From Longispora albida DSM 44784 (GTDB lineage: Bacteria > Actinomycetota > Actinomycetes > Mycobacteriales > Micromonosporaceae): a stretch of DNA of 64,000 nucleotides. A program made the position numbers and the translations under genes. The stretch is from contig NZ_KB903822.1 in NCBI RefSeq assembly GCF_000379825.1, positions 1 through 64,000 of the forward strand, given 5' to 3'. This document shows positions 52,625 to 59,957 of this stretch, one piece after another (the stretch's first letter is position 1; each line of letters begins with the position of its first letter). The notes under the pieces are model-generated. The model was given only the letters and a program-made list of their open reading frames with translations, had not been told where the DNA came from and ran no database searches.

Positions 52625-53077
52625 ATGACCGACCTGCCCGGCGTGCTGGAACTCGAGTTCGCCAAGGAACTGATCAAGGCGGTGGTGGCCGGCGGGGTGG
52701 AGCTGGTCCGCAAGGTACCGGCGTTGTTCCGCCGCCAGGGCGAGGCCAGGGAGATCCAGGCCTCCGCCGAGCTGGACCGCACGGAGGCCCGTCTCGCAGC
52801 GGCGGCCGGCTCCGGGCTGAGCCGCGAGATCGTCGTCCAGGAGGCCACCTGGGAGACGCTGGCCCGTGGCCTGCTCGCCGATCACCCTGAGCTCGCGCCG
52901 CAGCTCCAGCAGCTCACGAGGGAGATCCGCGAGGCGCTGGAGGCCAAGCCCGAGGGCTTCACCGTGTACCACCAGCGCAACGAGGGTGGCAGCGCCGGCG
53001 CGATGGGCCCGAACGCCACCGCGACCGTCCACAACTACGGCGGCACCGCACAGCGGACCGGCGGCGAGATGCGGTGA
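52625..53077 (+). CDS. Small Bell-like effector with C-terminal amyloid-type motif
   Basis: A 150-residue protein. An amphipathic N-terminal helix (LEFAKELIKAVVAGGVELVR) and a helical bundle continuing through ELDRTEARLAAAAG and WETLARGLLADHPELAPQL resemble bacterial Bell domains, which are membrane-targeting death effectors analogous to fungal HeLo. A Gly-rich tail follows with GPNATATVHNYGGTA at residues 128-142, matching GPGSMAFVTNYYGTS near the N-terminus of the next gene. GAGGAG lies 6 bases before the ATG; the stop overlaps the next GTG (GTGA). The Bell assignment is by pattern only. Confidence 0.65.
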   Translation: MTDLPGVLELEFAKELIKAVVAGGVELVRKVPALFRRQGEAREIQASAELDRTEARLAAAAGSGLSREIVVQEATWETLARGLLADHPELAPQLQQLTREIREALEAKPEGFTVYHQRNEGGSAGAMGPNATATVHNYGGTAQRTGGEMR

Positions 53078-56000
53078 CCGAGAGCTACCGGATGGAGGTC
53101 GCCCCGGGCGGCGGTGGCGCGGCAGGCCCCGGATCGATGGCCTTCGTCACGAACTACTACGGCACGTCGGTCCCGCCGTTCGAGTTCGCGCCGCTCACCG
53201 GGTCCGGTGACCTGGACGAGACGGGCCTGGAGCTGCTGCGCGACCAGCCCAGCCAGCTGCTCGACAGCCGCCGTCAGGTGGTCGGGTTCGCCGGGCGGCT
53301 CAAGGAGCTGGGTTCGCTCACCCGCTGGCGGGACGCCGGCCCGGCGGTCGCGGCCCGGCTCGTGCACGGCCCCGGCGGGCAGGGCAAGACCCGCATGATC
53401 ACGCACTTCGCCGAGCTGTGCGCGGCCGCGGGCTGGACGGTCTGGCAGGCCAGATCCGGCTGGCAGGGCGGGTCGCGCTCCGCTGTGGACCTGATACCCG
53501 GCGAGGCTCCCGGGCTCCTGATCGTCGTCGACTACGCCGAGCGGTGGTCGCTGGACGTGCTGGCCATGATGGCCGGTGATCCGCGCGTGGCGGCGGCGAA
53601 GCGGGTACGGCTGCTGCTCGCGGCGCGCTCCGCCGGGCTGTGGTGGGGCGCGTTGCAGGACCGGATCCGGCAGCGTTCCGGGGTGCCGGTGCTGACCGAC
53701 GCCGTACCGCTGCCACCGCTCGCCGAGTCCGACGAGGACCGGCTGGCCGTGTTCGAGGCGGCGCGTTCCCGGTTCGCCGAGATCTACGAGTGTCCTGACG
53801 CGACGGTGCTGCCCTTCCCCGGCACGGTCGGGAACGAGGCGTACGGCTCCGTTCTCACCCTGCACATGGCTGCCCTCGTGTCCGTCGACGCCCACGCCCG
53901 TGGCGACGTGCAGCCCGACGACCCGGCGGTGCTGTCCCGGCACCTGCTCCAGCGCGAGCTGGCCCACTGGGACCGGATGTACCGGAAGAAGAAGGAAGAG
54001 GGCGAGCCCGCCACCCCGCCGGACGTGATGGCGCAGACGGTGTTCGTGGCGACGCTGACCCGCGCGCTCCCCCCGCCCGAGGCCGCCGGGGTGCTGATCC
54101 GGCTCGGCCTGGCCGAGAACCTGGCCCGGGCCAAAGAGATCCTCGGCGACCACCACACCTGCTACCCGAGCCCGACCGGCCACTGGCTGGAGCCGCTCTA
54201 TCCCGACCGGCTCGGCGAGGACTTCGTCGCGCTGCGGCTGCCCGGCCACACCGTCGGGGGCGTCGACGCCGATCCGTGGTCGATCGTGCTGGTCGAGCAG
54301 CTGCTGGCGGAGGAGGATGGTGAGCTGCCGGGGTACGCCCGCGACGTGGTGACCATCCTCCTGGAGACCGCGCACCGCTGGCCGCACGTCCGGTCCCGCG
54401 CGGCAGCCATGCTCGGCAGCAAGGCTGAGGTGGCCGTGAGCGCCGGCAGTACAGCACTGCTGCGGCTGGCCGAGCTGCCCGGGGTCGAGACCTCCGTGCT
54501 GGAAGCGATCGAGAAGCGGCTGCCGAACGACCGGCACATCGATCTCGACCTCGGCATCGCCGCGATCTGTGAGGAACTGACCGCCCGGCGGGTGGCTGAC
54601 GCCGAGCGGCCGCTCCAGGTGCTGCTCCTGGCCGGGCTGGCTGTGCGGCTCCAGTCGGCCGGGTGGCTGCGCCGTGCGCTGAACACCGCTGCCGAGTCGG
54701 TCCGGATCGGGCGGGCGCTGTCCGCCGAGGACGGTGACTGGCTGCCGGTGCTGGCGCTCGCGCTGTCGGTACAGTCGAACATCCTGCTCGCGATCCCGCG
54801 TGGCGCCGACGCACTGCCCGTCACGATCGAGGTCGCCAGGATCGTGGGTGAGCTGGTCGAGTCGGGCGCGCAGGCGCCGGCGATCTTCGAGCCGCTCCAG
54901 GGCGGGCTGACGGTCGGCCAGGCCGGTGACCTCTACCTGAAGTGGCACGTCGGCGGCCGGACCACCACCTACCACCTGTTCTACGCCGCCGCGCTCGGCA
55001 ACCAGGGCAACGCGCTGCTGATCCTGGGCAGGCTCGCCGAGGCGGAGAAGGTACTGCGGCTGGCGCTGGAGGTCTGCAACGAGCTGGGCGAGGACACGGT
55101 CGCCGTGCCTGCGGCCTCGACCCGGGTCAAGCTGAGCCTGGTGCTCGCCAGCCAGGGCCGGATGGAGGAGGCCGCAGAGCTGGGCCGGCAGGCGCTCGGC
55201 ATCTACCGGCAGCTCGCCGAGCAGGACTTCGCGTCGAGCGCACCGGCTCTCGCCGAGGTCCTGCACGCGCTCGGCATCGTCTACCTGGCCCAGGGCGAAC
55301 TCGACGCCGCGCTGGCGCTCACGGAGGAAGCCGAGCGGCTGCAACGCAAACTCGCCGCGGTCAACCCGCACGCCCACGAGCCACTGCTGGCGAGCATGCT
55401 CGGGATGCTGAGCATGCAGCTCGCCGCCGCCGGCCGTGATCCCGCACGGGCCAGGGAGGTTTCCGAACTCGCTGCCCGGCTGTCCGACACGCTCAACCCG
55501 GCCGAGACCGGGATGGGCGACCCGACGCTCGGCATGGCGCAGATCGCCCAGGCGCTGGCCCTGTCCCAGGAGGGCCGCTGGGAGGAGAGCGCGCGGGCGG
55601 CCGGCTACGCCTACGAGGTGTTCACCAAGCTCGCCAAGCCCTACCCGGTCGTCTACGAGCCGCAGGCCGGGCTGGCGCTGGTGGTCCAGCACGACGCGCT
55701 GTGCGAGATGGGCCGGTACGACGAGGCCGCCGGGGCGCTGCGGATCGCGATCCGGGTCATGCGCCCGCACACCATGAGCGGGTTCGACTACACGTCCGAG
55801 GCGTACCTGGGCGCGCTCCGGCAGCTCGCGATGATCCTGATCGAGCTGGAGCGCAACGGCGAGGCGATCGCGGCGGCCGAGGAGGCAGCCGGTTACCTCC
55901 GGACGCAGGCTGCGACCGACCCGGCGCAGGAGCTGGAACTCGCGGAGCTGCTGCTGGAGCTGGCCGCGCTGCGCTTCGAGTCCGGTGAGGACAGTGCCGT

Positions 56001-56247
56001 GCTCCCGGTCGTCAGGGAGTCGCTGGAGATCTTCGATCGACGTGGCACGATGGTCCCGTCGGACGCGCACGCGTACCTGGCCGACATGCTGGAGGAGATC
56101 GAGGGCGGGGCCGAGCTGTTCGCCCTGCTGCCCTCCCGGCTGCGGCCGTTCAAGGCCAAGAACAAGGGCACAAGCCCCTCAGAGGGTGTACTGCGCGGCA
56201 AGCTGATCGACAAACTTCAGGCAAAGAAGAGCCCCCCGACACGGTAG
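53074..56247 (+). CDS. STAND-type P-loop NTPase with TPR repeats
   Basis: A 1,057-residue protein. Residues 18-32 carry an amyloid-like motif shared with the preceding gene. The NTPase domain has Walker A GPGGQGKT (99-106) and Walker B LLIVVDYAE (~148-156), then a sensor-like LLLAARSAG. Residues ~450-1000 are TPR-like repeats (for example LGRLAEAEKVLRLALEVCNE, GRMEEAAELGRQALGIYRQL, GELDAALALTEEAERLQRKL). STAND proteins oligomerise when the repeats bind a trigger. Translationally coupled to the effector gene; a plus-strand operon follows. Confidence 0.85.
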   Translation: MTESYRMEVAPGGGGAAGPGSMAFVTNYYGTSVPPFEFAPLTGSGDLDETGLELLRDQPSQLLDSRRQVVGFAGRLKELGSLTRWRDAGPAVAARLVHGPGGQGKTRMITHFAELCAAAGWTVWQARSGWQGGSRSAVDLIPGEAPGLLIVVDYAERWSLDVLAMMAGDPRVAAAKRVRLLLAARSAGLWWGALQDRIRQRSGVPVLTDAVPLPPLAESDEDRLAVFEAARSRFAEIYECPDATVLPFPGTVGNEAYGSVLTLHMAALVSVDAHARGDVQPDDPAVLSRHLLQRELAHWDRMYRKKKEEGEPATPPDVMAQTVFVATLTRALPPPEAAGVLIRLGLAENLARAKEILGDHHTCYPSPTGHWLEPLYPDRLGEDFVALRLPGHTVGGVDADPWSIVLVEQLLAEEDGELPGYARDVVTILLETAHRWPHVRSRAAAMLGSKAEVAVSAGSTALLRLAELPGVETSVLEAIEKRLPNDRHIDLDLGIAAICEELTARRVADAERPLQVLLLAGLAVRLQSAGWLRRALNTAAESVRIGRALSAEDGDWLPVLALALSVQSNILLAIPRGADALPVTIEVARIVGELVESGAQAPAIFEPLQGGLTVGQAGDLYLKWHVGGRTTTYHLFYAAALGNQGNALLILGRLAEAEKVLRLALEVCNELGEDTVAVPAASTRVKLSLVLASQGRMEEAAELGRQALGIYRQLAEQDFASSAPALAEVLHALGIVYLAQGELDAALALTEEAERLQRKLAAVNPHAHEPLLASMLGMLSMQLAAAGRDPARAREVSELAARLSDTLNPAETGMGDPTLGMAQIAQALALSQEGRWEESARAAGYAYEVFTKLAKPYPVVYEPQAGLALVVQHDALCEMGRYDEAAGALRIAIRVMRPHTMSGFDYTSEAYLGALRQLAMILIELERNGEAIAAAEEAAGYLRTQAATDPAQELELAELLLELAALRFESGEDSAVLPVVRESLEIFDRRGTMVPSDAHAYLADMLEEIEGGAELFALLPSRLRPFKAKNKGTSPSEGVLRGKLIDKLQAKKSPPTR

Positions 56248-56255
56248 GAGTGGTC

Positions 56256-56933
56256 ATGCAAGGGTTCACGTACTCGGTCGACCTGGTGCTCGTCGTGGAC
56301 GCCACCGGCAGCATGAGCGGCATCATCGAGCGGGTGAAGGCCAGCGCTCTGAGTTTCCAGAGCGACCTGCAGGCGATGATGAAGGAGAAGAACAAGTTCA
56401 TCGACCAGTTGCGCGTCCGCCTCGTCGTGTACCGGGACTTCTACGCCGACGCGCCGGAGGACTCGCTGCGCACGTCGCCGTTCTACACGCTGCCGGACGA
56501 GACCGAGGCCTTCGCGGCGTTCGTCGGGGAGATCAAGGCCAACGGCGGCGGTGACGAGCCGGAGACCGCCCTGGAGGCGCTGGCCTCCGCGATGCGCTCG
56601 CCGTGGGCCTCCGGTGCCGCGCGCCGCCGCCAGGTGATCGTGGTGTGGACGGACGCGAGTGCCCACCCGCTGGAGAAGGACTCCGGCCGCAAGCCCTCCG
56701 GGTACCCGGAGGACGCCCCGGCCAGCTTCGACGCCCTCACGGACCTGTGGGAGGGGCAGGAGTGCATGGACCAGTATGCCAAGCGGATGGTGGTCTTCGC
56801 CCCCGACGCCTACGCGTGGACGGACATCGCCAACCACTGGGAGAACACCGCGCACTACGTGTCCAAGGCCGGTGCCGGCCTGGCGGACCGCGACTACAAG
56901 TCCATTCTGGACGGTATCTCGGAGAGCATCTAA
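56256..56933 (+). CDS. VWA-domain protein, TerY-like
   Basis: A 225-residue protein that is one von Willebrand A domain. The metal-ion site is DLVLVVDATGSMSGIIE (D-x-T-G-S-x-S) with Thr in DEPETALEAL and Asp in VVWTDASAHPL. It has the size of TerY proteins, which pair with PP2C and kinase genes. The ATG at 56256 has AGGAG 5 bases upstream; a GTG two codons earlier overlaps that site. 8 bases after the STAND stop, 3 bases before PP2C. Confidence 0.88.
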   Translation: MQGFTYSVDLVLVVDATGSMSGIIERVKASALSFQSDLQAMMKEKNKFIDQLRVRLVVYRDFYADAPEDSLRTSPFYTLPDETEAFAAFVGEIKANGGGDEPETALEALASAMRSPWASGAARRRQVIVVWTDASAHPLEKDSGRKPSGYPEDAPASFDALTDLWEGQECMDQYAKRMVVFAPDAYAWTDIANHWENTAHYVSKAGAGLADRDYKSILDGISESI

Positions 56934-56936
56934 GCC

Positions 56937-58094
56937 ATGACTCCCACGGAACCGGGTGACGTCCTGCTCGCCTTCTGGACGGAGAAACGCGAGGGCCGCG
57001 GCGAGGACGCCCAGCCGGTGGCCGCGGCGGGCCCGAACGGCGGCGTGATCGCGGTCTGCGACGGGATGGGCGGGGCCGGCTCGGCGAGGGTGCAGGTCGG
57101 CGACGGCGAGGTCAGCCAGGCCCGCCTCGCCGCCCGGTTGGCAGCGCAGATCATCGCCGCGCGGTCCTGGGGGCCGATCGAGGACGGTACCCCGGAGGGG
57201 CTCGGTGACCAGCTGCGGTCCGGGTTCCAGCAGCGCGCCGCCGAGCTGGACCTCGGCAGCGGGCGGCTGCGGAGCCGCATGCTGCGTACCCTGCCGACGA
57301 CGCTCGCGCTGGGCCACTACGAGCACGACGAGGACCGGGTCCGGCTCCAGGCGTTGTGGGCCGGGGACTCCAGGGTGTACGTGCTGGCTCCGGCGACCGG
57401 GCTCCAGCAGGTCACCGAGGACGATCTCCGGTCGCGGGGCGACGCGATGGCCAACCTGTCCGAGGACTCGCCGCTGAGCAACATGGTGAGCGCTTCGGCG
57501 GCGTTCACGGTGAACAGCCGGTGGGTCGAGGTACCCGCCGGGCCCTGCGTGCTGCTCGCCGCGACGGACGGCTGCTTCGGGTACGTGCGGACGCCGCTGC
57601 ACTTCGAGTCGCTGCTGCTCCGGGCGATGGCCGAGGCGAAGTCCTATGAGGAGTGGTGTGAGGCCGTGAAGAGCGCCGTCCTCGACATCACCGGTGACGA
57701 CGCCTCGATGGCCATCGCGGTGCCCGGCTCCCCGCCGTGGGAGGAGTTCCGCGCGGCGTTCGGGACGCGGGCGCGCGAGGTGGCGGAGCGGGTGGGGCTG
57801 TACGACCGGGAGTACGAGGAGCTGCTGGCCGCCCGCGCGCACCTGAGCGCGCAGGAGGGCCGGGTCGGCCAGATCCGGATGGACCTGTGGGACGAGTACA
57901 AGGAAACGTACGAGTTCTGGATCCGGGAGACCGAGGCCGGCAGCCCGCCGGCCCCGGTGAAGCCCGCTGCCGCCGTTGAGAGCACAGAGATCCCGGTCGA
58001 CGAGTCGCCGACGCGGATGCTGCCGGTGTCCCCGGCGGCGGCTGGCATGTGCGAGCACTGCGGCCGGCCGGTAGCGAAGGCGGTGGAGGCATGA
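56937..58094 (+). CDS. PP2C-family Ser/Thr phosphatase
   Basis: A 385-residue phosphatase. Metal-binding blocks are AVCDGMGGAGSARV, LQALWAGDSRVYVL, LLAATDGCFGY and ITGDDASMAIAV. The C-terminal ~100 residues contain a coiled segment, a TPTR-like linker (DESPTRML) and end with a CxxC knuckle (GMCEHCGRPV). It is expected to reverse the kinase encoded next, whose ATG overlaps its stop (ATGA). Confidence 0.9.
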   Translation: MTPTEPGDVLLAFWTEKREGRGEDAQPVAAAGPNGGVIAVCDGMGGAGSARVQVGDGEVSQARLAARLAAQIIAARSWGPIEDGTPEGLGDQLRSGFQQRAAELDLGSGRLRSRMLRTLPTTLALGHYEHDEDRVRLQALWAGDSRVYVLAPATGLQQVTEDDLRSRGDAMANLSEDSPLSNMVSASAAFTVNSRWVEVPAGPCVLLAATDGCFGYVRTPLHFESLLLRAMAEAKSYEEWCEAVKSAVLDITGDDASMAIAVPGSPPWEEFRAAFGTRAREVAERVGLYDREYEELLAARAHLSAQEGRVGQIRMDLWDEYKETYEFWIRETEAGSPPAPVKPAAAVESTEIPVDESPTRMLPVSPAAAGMCEHCGRPVAKAVEA

Positions 58095-59242
58095 GCACGC
58101 ACAACGCGATCCGGGGCTATGTCCTGACCCAGCCGTTCAGCACGGCCGGCGGCGGGCAGAGCAAGTGGACGTTCGCGGAGCGGGCCGGGCGGGAGTACTT
58201 CATCAAGCAGTTCCTCGCCCCGACCTATCCGCTGGACGACGGGCCGGGCAGCCCGGCGACCAAGGCCCGCAAGCGCGAGCGGTGCGAGCAGTTCGAGAAG
58301 CACCACCGGGCGATCACCGAGCGGCTCAAGCCGCTGAGCAAGTCCGGCGGGAACCTGGTGGTCACCGAGGAGTTCTTCCGGGAGGGCGCGCACTACTTCA
58401 AGACCACGGCGAAGATCGACGTGTCGACGGAGAAGCCCTCGGACATCGCGCGGCTGGCGGCGGCGGAGAACCTGCTCGTCCTGCTGACCGCGGCCCACAG
58501 CCTCGACATCCTGCACCGCAACGGTCTGGTGCACGGCGACATCAAGCCGGGCAACATCCTCGTCCAGCGGGCGCCGATCGGGCTGACCACCAAGCTGATC
58601 GACTTCGACAACTGTTTCCTCGACGCGAGCCCGCCGCCCAACGCCGAGATGGTCGGCGACCCGGTGTACTACGCGCCGGAGATGACCGAGTACATCGTGG
58701 CGGGCAGCGACGGGGCCAGCCTCACCACGAAGTCCGACATCTTCGCGCTGGGCCTGGTCTTCGCCGAGTACGTGACCGGGGCGCTGCCGTCGATCGGCGG
58801 CGGGCACCGGTACGCGGGTGAGGCGCTGCTCAACGGTGCCCGGCTCGTGGTCGACGGCGACGCCACGCACAAGGCGCTCGCCGAGCTGATCGAGCTGATG
58901 CTGAGCCGCGATCCGGCGGCCCGGCCGAGCTGCTTCGAGGTGCACCAGTCGCTCCAGCGGATCCGGGGCATCATGTCCGGCCGGACGACCAAGGGCATCA
59001 AGCCGGAACCCGTACCTGTCGTCGAGGAGACGATTGAGGAGACCCCGGAACCCGTGGCCGAGGCGAAGCCGGAGGAGGGCAGGCTGCGCGGTTTCAAGCA
59101 CCTGGAGTCCCGGCCAGAGCCGAGGCCGGAACCCACCGGCGAGCTGCGTGGTTTCAAGCATCGCGACTCCCGCCCGGACGGAGGGGAGGAGGCGACGGGC
59201 GAGCTGCGCGGTTTCAAAAGACGACCCTCCACTGGGGACTGA
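58091..59242 (+). CDS. Ser/Thr protein kinase with LRGFK repeat tail
   Basis: A 383-residue kinase. Ala/Gly-rich nucleotide loop FSTAGGGQSKWTF, Lys in EYFIKQFLAP, catalytic LVHGDIKPGNILV (HxDxxxxN) and metal site LIDFDNC (DFD for DFG), then YYAPEM and a late Arg in DPAARPS. Residues ~290-383 are an acidic Pro/Glu tail with three copies of (G/R)LRGFK(H/R). The frame closes at TGA 59240-59242, but a +1 shift at AAAA (59216-59219) would join it to the zinc-ribbon frame. TerY-P-type kinases often end in a zinc ribbon. Confidence 0.85.
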   Translation: MSTHNAIRGYVLTQPFSTAGGGQSKWTFAERAGREYFIKQFLAPTYPLDDGPGSPATKARKRERCEQFEKHHRAITERLKPLSKSGGNLVVTEEFFREGAHYFKTTAKIDVSTEKPSDIARLAAAENLLVLLTAAHSLDILHRNGLVHGDIKPGNILVQRAPIGLTTKLIDFDNCFLDASPPPNAEMVGDPVYYAPEMTEYIVAGSDGASLTTKSDIFALGLVFAEYVTGALPSIGGGHRYAGEALLNGARLVVDGDATHKALAELIELMLSRDPAARPSCFEVHQSLQRIRGIMSGRTTKGIKPEPVPVVEETIEETPEPVAEAKPEEGRLRGFKHLESRPEPRPEPTGELRGFKHRDSRPDGGEEATGELRGFKRRPSTGD

Positions 59243-59882
59243 TCCGTACTGGCTGCGTTGGGTGTGCCCGGACTGTGAGCACATCAACGAGCCGGAGGAC
59301 GACCCGTGCGTGGTGTGCCACGACCGGGTGCCGCATCCCGCGCTGACCGGCCCGGACGGCCCCGACCGGACGTGGATCGCCGATCACGGGCCGTTCTGGG
59401 TGGAGGTGGTCTCCGGCCGGGCGGCCGTGGCGCGCAGGGTGGCCGGGGAGTTCCTGGGCCAGCCCGGCTGCCCCGACCAGCGGATCGTGCTGGACGAGCT
59501 GCGGCAGGAGGACGGCGCGTACCGGATGCGCGCCGAGATCCATCCCTTCCCGAGCCTGGGCGGGGCCGGTGGCCGCAGGCCGCTGCCGCTCCCGCTGGGC
59601 GGCCGGGCAGGTACCCGGCTGCCGGGTGTCGTGGTGCTGGTCAATCCGGAGCTGGAGTTCGGGGTGGCCGACCTGGCCCGGGCCAGGTACGACGAGTCGG
59701 TGCGCCAGCCGGGCAGGCTCGCCAGGCTCGTCGCGCTCGGCGAGCTGGTCCCGTTCTCCTTCGCCGAGGCCGAGGGCGCGCCGTACTTCGAGGGCGAGCT
59801 GGTCGAGCTGGACGTGGTCGAGGCGCAGCCGGTGCGCAGGGGGACGAACGTCACCCGCCGTACCGTGCGCCGAAGGCTCTGA
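59220..59882 (+). CDS. Zinc-ribbon protein or frameshifted C-terminus of the kinase
   Basis: Open frame +1 to the kinase: DPYWLRWVCPDCEHINEPED then DPCVVCHDRVP (Cys-x2-Cys ... Cys-x2-Cys zinc ribbon), followed by ~190 residues of alpha/beta sequence ending NVTRRTVRRRL. Only a GTG at 59262 (just before the first Cys) or at 59148 (inside the kinase tail) could start it, and neither has a ribosome site. Skipping one A in AAAA at 59216-59219 would read through from the kinase tail without a gap. True start not defined. Confidence 0.6.
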   Translation, partial: DDPPLGTDPYWLRWVCPDCEHINEPEDDPCVVCHDRVPHPALTGPDGPDRTWIADHGPFWVEVVSGRAAVARRVAGEFLGQPGCPDQRIVLDELRQEDGAYRMRAEIHPFPSLGGAGGRRPLPLPLGGRAGTRLPGVVVLVNPELEFGVADLARARYDESVRQPGRLARLVALGELVPFSFAEAEGAPYFEGELVELDVVEAQPVRRGTNVTRRTVRRRL

Positions 59883-59957
59883 CCGGCGGGTTTGTTCACT
59901 TTGCTGCCGTAGGGTTGCCCGTTGGGCCAGCGCGCGGCCCGGAAAGTGAGGCCACTG

